This document shows, one piece after another, positions 5,298-10,173 of a stretch of DNA of 10,173 nt (position 1 is its first letter; each line of letters starts with the position of its first letter). Under the pieces are notes generated by a model. It was not told where the DNA came from and did not search any database. It was given only the letters and a program-made list of their open reading frames with translations. This DNA is from Nitrospinaceae bacterium (GTDB lineage: Bacteria; Nitrospinota; Nitrospinia; Nitrospinales; VA-1). The stretch lies in assembly GCA_029937635.1 (NCBI GenBank), contig JAPYPM010000072.1, positions 1 to 10,173 on the forward strand. Direction: 5' to 3'. A program made the position numbers and the translations under genes.

Positions 5298-7202
5298 ATG
5301 CAAAATAATAAATTTAGCAGTTTGCCTTGGTTTTTCACCCATTTTTTAGCTGTCCTTCTTATATCTTTAGCTTTAGCGCTGATCCGATACCCATTCTTTT
5401 TAAATAGCGATTATTTTTTTGGTTCTGATGAAGGGATGTTAGCAAGTACCATTTTAAATCTTCTAAATGGTGGCCCCATTATTTTTTATTTTGATTTTGG
5501 TAGAACATTTGGCCTTACATTTGGATTATTGGCCTCCCCATTTATTTGGATCTTAGGACCTACTTCTTTAGCTTTTTTTTCTCCTGGGGTTTTATACTAC
5601 GCTCTCTATATTTGGACCACTTATCTTATTGCCAAGATTCTCATTCCTCGTAGCGCCTACTTAATTTTAATATTGATGTTTTTCACCCCACCTTTTATTA
5701 CTTCTATGACCTTTCATAACTGGCCTCATACTCTAGTTGCTTTTTTTGGGAATTTGATCTTCCTTCTTTTTATAAAGACAAAACTATCTGAAAAAAATAC
5801 CGGCCCAATTATTTTTGCCTTATTTTTCATTATGGGTTTAGCGATATACACATACACATATTCGCTTATATATATCTTAACGATTAGCATCCTTTATGCC
5901 ATAACCCATCCACTTTGGAACCAAGTTCGAGAAAATATATCCTTCGCTACTGCTGTTATTTTTTTAAAAAATAAAAAAACAAAAAAAGAAATTTTTTGCT
6001 TGTTGCTAGATATCTTAATAGTTTTATTTTTCATTGCTGTTGTTTTTTCTTATATCTTTGGTGGATTTGGCTTGGATATTGCGGGGCATTCCATTTTTCA
6101 AATCAACAGATTTCATAACGCTGCGATACAACTTTTGGTAATTATTTTTTTGCGAATTCTGATCAACCCTAAAAGTGCAACCTCTTTTTTTCGTAAAACT
6201 AAATCTTGTTTCGTTGCTAGCATTCATTCAAAAAAACAAAGTATGATTGCCATTGGTCTGACGGGTTTTTTAATAGGACTGTCTCCACGCATTGCAAGTA
6301 TATTGGTAGGAGAAACATCGAGAGGTGGACAAGGACATGATGTTGATTTTTTACCAACCAAACTTTTCGTTCATTTGCAAGATCTGCTTACCGAAAATGG
6401 GCCGCAACTTTTAGGTTTTGGTGAAGGCTTTCAAAGTATGTTTTCTAACTCTAATGGAATTGGCTGGGTTATTTTAGGTGCTGTATTTATTTCTTTAGCA
6501 GTAATTTTCTTTTGCGCAGTTTTTTCCCTTGTTTTTGAAAACCGGACTTCTTTAAGGAATATTTTGAGTTTAAGAGCTATGCCCTTCAAGGGAGTTCATA
6601 TATTTCTCATTCTATCAATTTTAGTTTGCGCTGCTAACATTATTGTTCAACATGGCCCAGAGACACGTTATTTATTCCCTTTATTTGGAGTTGCCACACT
6701 TTGGGTCGGAATGTATGTGGACAAAATCAAAGAAAAGTATAAATGGTTTCCTATCCCAGTTTTAGCGATATGGATTTGTTTTTATTCTTTTACAAATTAC
6801 CTTACTTTTCAAAAAATGGGCCTTATTGAAGAGAATAAAGTGGTAAAACTTAAAAAACATTTCATTCATAATTTAGTTGGTTTTTTGGAGGCAGAGAAAA
6901 TCGCAGTGGCCTATTCTGATTACGGTACTGCGGGATCGGGATCATATCTTAGTGGAGGAAGAATAAACATTAGTGAGTATTCTGCCAACCCAATATACAA
7001 GACTGCACAAAGGGTAAGGTCAATGACTACTCCTAGGTTTGCAATTATTGCTAAAGATAATCACGCAACTACTTACCAAAATTATTTACAAGAAAATAAA
7101 ATCGAGTACAAGACTGCGACTGTATCTGAACATGAAATATTTTGGGATTTTTCTGGGGATGATACCGAAGTACACAATCTTAGGTCTTTGATATCGCCTT
7201 AA
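5298..7202 (+). CDS. GT-C-fold integral membrane glycosyltransferase (PMT/ArnT-like)
   Basis: This 634-residue protein has about a dozen hydrophobic segments between residues 11 and 500 and a soluble C-terminal domain of about 120 residues. The first membrane segment is followed by LNSDYFFGSDEGMLA (35-49). The Asp-Glu pair at 44-45 in the first external loop is where GT-C enzymes of the PMT/ArnT type keep their catalytic acidic residue. The C-terminal region contains AVAYSDYGTAGSGSYLSGG (535-553), a pattern common in bacterial GT-C proteins. Known relatives move a sugar from a polyprenyl-phosphate donor to a lipid or glycan on the periplasmic side. The gene converges with a polyprenyl-phosphate glycosyltransferase gene that could make such a donor. 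Start: ATG 5298 follows AGGGA by 5 nt, and no upstream in-frame start is needed. Acceptor and sugar are unknown. Confidence 0.82.
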   Translation: MQNNKFSSLPWFFTHFLAVLLISLALALIRYPFFLNSDYFFGSDEGMLASTILNLLNGGPIIFYFDFGRTFGLTFGLLASPFIWILGPTSLAFFSPGVLYYALYIWTTYLIAKILIPRSAYLILILMFFTPPFITSMTFHNWPHTLVAFFGNLIFLLFIKTKLSEKNTGPIIFALFFIMGLAIYTYTYSLIYILTISILYAITHPLWNQVRENISFATAVIFLKNKKTKKEIFCLLLDILIVLFFIAVVFSYIFGGFGLDIAGHSIFQINRFHNAAIQLLVIIFLRILINPKSATSFFRKTKSCFVASIHSKKQSMIAIGLTGFLIGLSPRIASILVGETSRGGQGHDVDFLPTKLFVHLQDLLTENGPQLLGFGEGFQSMFSNSNGIGWVILGAVFISLAVIFFCAVFSLVFENRTSLRNILSLRAMPFKGVHIFLILSILVCAANIIVQHGPETRYLFPLFGVATLWVGMYVDKIKEKYKWFPIPVLAIWICFYSFTNYLTFQKMGLIEENKVVKLKKHFIHNLVGFLEAEKIAVAYSDYGTAGSGSYLSGGRINISEYSANPIYKTAQRVRSMTTPRFAIIAKDNHATTYQNYLQENKIEYKTATVSEHEIFWDFSGDDTEVHNLRSLISP

Positions 7203-7216
7203 CTTACGTGAGTTAA
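7199..7216. repeat. Palindrome overlapping the GT-C stop codon
   Basis: TTAACT and AGTTAA form a 6-bp stem, extended by one T-G wobble, around ACGT. The stop TAA lies inside the left arm. Neither strand shows a T-tract immediately after the stem, so it is not a standard intrinsic terminator, though it may block readthrough between the convergent genes. Confidence 0.4.
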
Positions 7217-7256
7217 TTAAAGAAAAAAAAGGTCCTACTGTTGTGTTTACGAAGAT

Positions 7257-8216
7257 TCAAGTTGCAGGATGTGTATTAAGAATGGTGTTTTGCCAGTCGA
7301 CAACAAAAATGGGTCGTTGAATTCCATTTTTATATACCCGTGCCATGTATGCAGACAGGAAAGTTACTGCTATGATCAAAAACATTGTGTTTAAAATATA
7401 AATTAATGGGAGCGGTGCATTCTCTGGACTCAAAAAATATACAAACAATACAAGTAAATTACTTAATAGTAAAGGAACGGCCAAGTAGAAAGTTAGTCGC
7501 AGTGGGAAGGTAGAGGCAGTTAGAATTCCGGCAACAGCAAATTTGATCATACGACACATTCCCGCAAACCCTATATAATTCCCCTTACCTCCGATTCGCT
7601 TTTCTCTATTGTATGGAATACCAATTTGTCGAAAACCAACATAAGCGAGTTCATTTCGAATGAAAGGGAAAGATGTCTTGGTTTTTAATACTTCATCTCG
7701 TACTACTCGAGTAAAAAGAGAAAATTCAGCCATGTCCAAAATAAAGTCATTGTCTGCGATAGCTCGTGTAAAACGATAAAAAATTTTTCTACACAAAGTG
7801 AGCCCTAAAAACTCAGGCCTTTTTTCCCTTTTACCATAAATAATATCATATCCTTTTTCCCATAGTTCTACAAACTTTGGTATAAGTTCTGGTGGATCTT
7901 CACCATCTACATCATTGACTACGATCGCGTCTCCAGTAGCAAAATTCAAACCGCACAAAACAGATGACTGGTAACCAAAGTTTCTCGTTAAAGAAATAAT
8001 CTGAACAGAGGAATTTTGGGAGTGTATTCCCCTGGCGATAGGCATGGTGTTATCTTCTGAACAATTATTTATAAAAATTAGTTCTATCTGATAACGTTCT
8101 TTTAAGCATGCCATCGCTTTCTGAAACCGATCATAATATAAAGTGATTGTGTTTTCTTCATTAAAAACTGGGCAAATAACGGAGATTTTCTTCTTTTTGA
8201 CGTTAGAAATACTCAT
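7257..8216 (-). CDS. Polyprenyl-phosphate glycosyltransferase (GT2, DPM1/GtrB/ArnC-like)
   Basis: This 319-residue protein is a family 2 glycosyltransferase of the GT-A fold with two C-terminal membrane helices. Landmarks are VICPVFNEENTI (13-24), IFINNCSEDNT (48-58), LTRNFGYQSSVLCGLNFATG (76-95), and the nucleotide/metal site NDVDGEDPPEL (101-111). The catalytic-loop-like REKRIGGKGNY lies at 204-214, membrane helices at about 241-262 and 269-291, and the terminal motif RVYKNGIQRPIFVV at 293-306. Family members transfer glucose, Ara4N precursor or similar sugars from a nucleotide sugar to undecaprenyl phosphate on the cytoplasmic face. The LQ common between the acidic residues is GE here, a mild deviation. 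The length is standard. No ribosome site precedes the ATG, so a near-leaderless transcript is possible. It converges with the GT-C gene (54-bp gap), its plausible functional partner. Confidence 0.9.
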   Translation of the reverse strand: MSISNVKKKKISVICPVFNEENTITLYYDRFQKAMACLKERYQIELIFINNCSEDNTMPIARGIHSQNSSVQIISLTRNFGYQSSVLCGLNFATGDAIVVNDVDGEDPPELIPKFVELWEKGYDIIYGKREKRPEFLGLTLCRKIFYRFTRAIADNDFILDMAEFSLFTRVVRDEVLKTKTSFPFIRNELAYVGFRQIGIPYNREKRIGGKGNYIGFAGMCRMIKFAVAGILTASTFPLRLTFYLAVPLLLSNLLVLFVYFLSPENAPLPLIYILNTMFLIIAVTFLSAYMARVYKNGIQRPIFVVDWQNTILNTHPAT

Positions 8217-8230
8217 TATTGATTTTTAGG

Positions 8231-8260
8231 AATATATTTAAATGGATTAAAAAAATACAA
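8231..8260 (-). promoter_or_regulatory. Candidate promoter for the GT2 gene
   Basis: On the minus strand TTGTAT (8255-8260) and TATATT (8231-8236) are 18 bp apart. The -10 matches the sigma-70 consensus at 5 of 6 bases, the -35 at only 3. Transcription would begin within about 10 nt of the ATG at 8216, matching the lack of a ribosome site there. Confidence 0.25.
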
Positions 8261-8350
8261 TTGCAATAACCACCCCATATTACACCTAGTAATCGAATGG
8301 AGATAGATCTATTCTTTTGAATCAAATATATGACAACCAGCCTGGAAAGA

Positions 8351-8370
8351 ATTTTCTATATCAAGAAAAT
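8351..8370. repeat. 7-bp-stem inverted repeat downstream of the cytochrome operon
   Basis: ATTTTCT and AGAAAAT flank the loop ATATCA, about 45 bp past the stop of the cytochrome lipoprotein. A second short palindrome (8374-8386, ATATGA-A-TCATAT) lies closer to the stop. Both are AT-rich and lack a good T-tract, so terminator function is uncertain. Confidence 0.3.
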
Positions 8371-8414
8371 GTTATATGAATCATATTACCCTACTTAAAA
8401 TCGAAAGCACCAAA

Positions 8415-8882
8415 TCATAAAGTTTTGCAGTTACATAACTCACGAATGTAGTTAACCAACGTATGAATTATTTTATCCTCAAAAGTATGCTCCCAGGCTG
8501 GCATGCAAGGTGCCCGGCCGACAGCTAACCCCCCCAATTTTATTGCATTAAATAATTGTTGGTCCGTACGAGTTTCTAAATAATCGCTCTTTGTATGATC
8601 TCGAGGGGGCACCACCAAATATAGGGCGTTGATTCCATCTCCTTTTCCTTTTACCCCATGACACTGAGCGCAATACCTTTGATATAACTGTCGAGTTTCC
8701 TGTGTCACAGAAATCATCATCTCAACCGATTGCGAATCTATTGATTCGATAGCATCTATCTTTGGAGTTTCTGCTTGAGAAGGTATTGTTTCGGAGCCAC
8801 AACCCAAAACAACCACAAACACAGGCAACATTAAAATTTGTATAATTTTTATTACTGATTCCAAAAACGATATTTTTTTCAA
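8415..8882 (-). CDS. Monoheme cytochrome c lipoprotein
   Basis: This 155-residue class I c-type cytochrome has a lipoprotein signal. A basic N-terminus (MKK) and hydrophobic core end in a lipobox VVLGC with the acylated Cys at 28. A polar linker (about 29-65) leads to the heme site CAQCHG (71-76), a KGKGDG segment (78-83), VPPRDHTKSDYL (91-102) and the probable axial Met at 127 in APCMPAW. It should be anchored to the envelope and carry electrons in the periplasm. Cysteines 126, 150 and 152 lie outside the heme motif, which is unusual and could allow a disulfide or extra metal site. The start is a TTG (8880-8882), supported by the signal-peptide layout and a GGA 9 nt upstream; no ATG gives a complete signal. 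It is last in the operon, 18 bp after the diheme cytochrome gene and in the same frame. Confidence 0.88.
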   Translation of the reverse strand: MKKISFLESVIKIIQILMLPVFVVVLGCGSETIPSQAETPKIDAIESIDSQSVEMMISVTQETRQLYQRYCAQCHGVKGKGDGINALYLVVPPRDHTKSDYLETRTDQQLFNAIKLGGLAVGRAPCMPAWEHTFEDKIIHTLVNYIRELCNCKTL

Positions 8883-8900
8883 AATATAAAATCCATTGAT

Positions 8901-9560
8901 TTATGGGTTTTTGCGAATATTTAAAATATATTTCGTAATAAGAACTGTTGTTTCTTCATTCAAGTCATACACTGGCATACGTCCTTCATGCATAAATTGT
9001 TGAGGTTTTTTCAACCAATTGAAAACCCAATCGGGTTTTAGTCGTTCCCCAGAGTTGATCAAAGAAGGCCCCGACACACCACCTCGAACCTTACCAACTA
9101 GATTCAAGGCCCTATGACAAGAAATGCACCCAAAGGTTCTCTCAAATAATACCTTCGCTCGCGCACGCTCACCTTTTGACAAAGGTTCCTCATCAACCTT
9201 ACCTAATTCTAGATTTGGCAACCGAAGCGTCATAAGAAAATTAGTTACTCTTTCTGACTCATCCTCTTTAAGAGCAACATGAGAATCAATTGCCTTGGAC
9301 TCTTCTCTCAATACATTAGAACCTGAAAAAACATTCACTTCACGAATCACCATGGGCGATTGCAGAAACTTAGTAAGCCAGTTTTTATAAAATTTATTAC
9401 CAGCAAAAAAAAGGTCCGGCCCCTTATAAAATTCCTTGTCGTGTGATGAAAATCGATGACATTCTTTACAGCCATTTTCTCTAATTTCAACAGGTTCTGC
9501 CAAAGCTGGCAACGCACTCCCGCAACACAAAAACAGTAAAACAATGACAACAATTCTCAT
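8901..9560 (-). CDS. Periplasmic diheme cytochrome c
   Basis: This 219-residue protein has a Sec signal peptide (hydrophobic 3-19, probable cleavage after ALA at 21) and two CxxCH heme sites, CKECH (31-35) and CISCH (145-149). Each is followed by a GPxL motif (GPDL 47-50, GPSL 164-167) and a tryptophan-containing helix (NWLTKFLQSP, DWVFNWLKKP). The protein thus looks like a tandem duplication of one cytochrome c domain. The second domain keeps a canonical axial Met at 195 (GRMP). At the aligned place in the first domain there is Phe 78, so heme 1 must use another ligand or be five-coordinate. An expected role is electron transfer from a membrane complex to an oxidase or the neighbouring lipoprotein cytochrome. 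The ATG abuts the upstream gene's TAA with no gap, implying translational coupling; GAGG lies 11 nt upstream. Confidence 0.88.
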   Translation of the reverse strand: MRIVVIVLLFLCCGSALPALAEPVEIRENGCKECHRFSSHDKEFYKGPDLFFAGNKFYKNWLTKFLQSPMVIREVNVFSGSNVLREESKAIDSHVALKEDESERVTNFLMTLRLPNLELGKVDEEPLSKGERARAKVLFERTFGCISCHRALNLVGKVRGGVSGPSLINSGERLKPDWVFNWLKKPQQFMHEGRMPVYDLNEETTVLITKYILNIRKNP

Positions 9561-10173
9561 TTATTGAAAGTCCTCGCTTTTGAATTCAGACTCCTTCACA
9601 GAAATATTATTTCCTGGATTTAATTTCTTACCTAATTCTGGGGTTTTAAATAGATCGGGAGAGAACTCTTTTATCGTATCGCTTTGATTGGGCATTACAC
9701 GATAATTCTGATTTAATTTAGAAAAAATTTCTTGTCCTTCCACTGGAGTTAAGTCAGCATCATCTGCATCTTTTCTCACCGAAGAGTCTGCCTCATACAC
9801 GCTTACCAGAGAACTATTTTCGTTTAATTTTAATAAAGCTTCTTCTTCATGTTTCGGTTTTTTTGCAGATGTTTCATTATTTTTATGTCGTTGGTCAAAG
9901 GGGTATTTTTCTCTAGCAAGCAAACGCGGGAATCTTTGAGCTTTCAAGTCCATATAGCGAAAAGCTTTGTAAGTATCACTTTTGTTTTTAATCGCAGCAA
10001 TCTCTTCGGCATTCAAAAAACGCGCCTGATTATTTTGATACGTTGTCTGAATAGGATTACCTTGCTTTGTGATTACTTGTTTAGTCTGAAAGTCAGAGGG
10101 GACAGTGCCTGTTTCCGTCAAAATAGAGAAAAATGATTCAGAATCTGCTATAATATTACGCTTTGGATCTCCC
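9561..10173 (-). CDS. Unrecognised hydrophilic protein, C-terminal part (5' end beyond right edge)
   Basis: I do not recognise this protein. Its frame is open to the window edge: the codons before the TTG at 10119-10121 read GDPKRNIIADSESFFSI without a stop. That TTG has no ribosome site, so I treat it as internal and the gene as 5'-partial, with 203 residues visible. The visible part is highly charged and rich in Lys, Glu, Asp and Asn. It contains no cysteine, so no heme site, and has no membrane segment. A better-folded stretch near FLNAEEIAAIKNKSDTYKAF is followed by RYMDLKAQRFPRLLAREKYP. The rest (KKPKHEEEAL, VRKDADDADLTPVEGQEIF) looks like a flexible tail. It ends at a TAA directly abutting the diheme cytochrome ATG, so it belongs to the same operon. 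It could be the tail of a larger redox-complex subunit or a stand-alone accessory protein. Confidence 0.65.
   Translation of the reverse strand, partial: GDPKRNIIADSESFFSILTETGTVPSDFQTKQVITKQGNPIQTTYQNNQARFLNAEEIAAIKNKSDTYKAFRYMDLKAQRFPRLLAREKYPFDQRHKNNETSAKKPKHEEEALLKLNENSSLVSVYEADSSVRKDADDADLTPVEGQEIFSKLNQNYRVMPNQSDTIKEFSPDLFKTPELGKKLNPGNNISVKESEFKSEDFQ

Noticed and set aside
6024..6227. Minus-strand 67-codon open frame
   Set aside because: It is antisense to membrane segments of the GT-C gene, and its Lys/Asn-rich translation comes from the AT-rich membrane codons.
7221..7230. A8/T8 tract between the convergent glycosyltransferase genes as an intrinsic terminator
   Set aside because: On the minus strand the T-run precedes rather than follows the only good stem (7199-7216), and no stem lies just before it.
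8303..8312. 10-bp palindrome ATAGATCTAT in the gap before the GT2 gene
   Set aside because: It is a single short palindrome with no second copy or promoter alignment, and is compatible with chance.
9347..9553. Minus-strand 68-codon open frame in another frame of the diheme cytochrome
   Set aside because: It overlaps the signal peptide and first heme region of a clearly coding gene on the same strand.
9849..10136. Plus-strand 95-codon open frame
   Set aside because: It is antisense to the unknown operon protein, whose frame continues across the whole region and is coupled to the cytochrome genes. Its hydrophobic translation mirrors Lys/Glu-rich codons.

Overview
The window is A+T-rich bacterial DNA that reads in the standard code. 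Several genes appear to use TTG starts. A lipobox, periplasmic c-type cytochromes, and a glycosyltransferase pair of the kind that works on polyprenyl phosphate indicate a Gram-negative cell envelope. The combination of cobalamin-type radical SAM enzymes, sugar methyltransferases and small c-type cytochromes fits many environmental Gram-negative lineages. I cannot name the phylum from sequence alone.

Region 1 (1-8216) looks like part of a surface-polysaccharide or glycolipid cluster. From left to right it holds: (a) the N-terminus of a zinc-ribbon sugar C-methyltransferase-type protein on the minus strand, running off the left edge; (b) a CmcI/rhamnosyl O-methyltransferase family protein on the plus strand; (c) two tandem B12-binding-domain radical SAM proteins on the minus strand; (d) an AT-rich gap of about 585 bp rich in repeats and palindromes; (e) a large GT-C-fold membrane glycosyltransferase on the plus strand; (f) a DPM1/GtrB-like polyprenyl-phosphate glycosyltransferase on the minus strand, convergent with (e). 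The working model is that (f) charges a polyprenyl phosphate with a sugar in the cytoplasm, and (e) uses such a donor on the periplasmic face. The methyltransferases and radical SAM enzymes would modify the sugar or lipid. This model is inferred from family membership and proximity.

Region 2 (8415-10173) is a compact minus-strand electron-transfer operon entering from beyond the right edge. It holds an unrecognised, cysteine-free hydrophilic protein (5'-truncated by the window), a periplasmic diheme cytochrome c, and a monoheme cytochrome c lipoprotein. All three lie in one reading frame, separated only by single TAA stops with gaps of 0 and 18 nt.

The best leads for something less described are the tandem B12 radical SAM pair inside a glycan-decoration cluster, the structured gap at 4713-5297, and the diheme cytochrome whose first heme domain lacks the usual Met-Pro ligand motif. 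I saw no rRNA, tRNA, CRISPR array or transposase.
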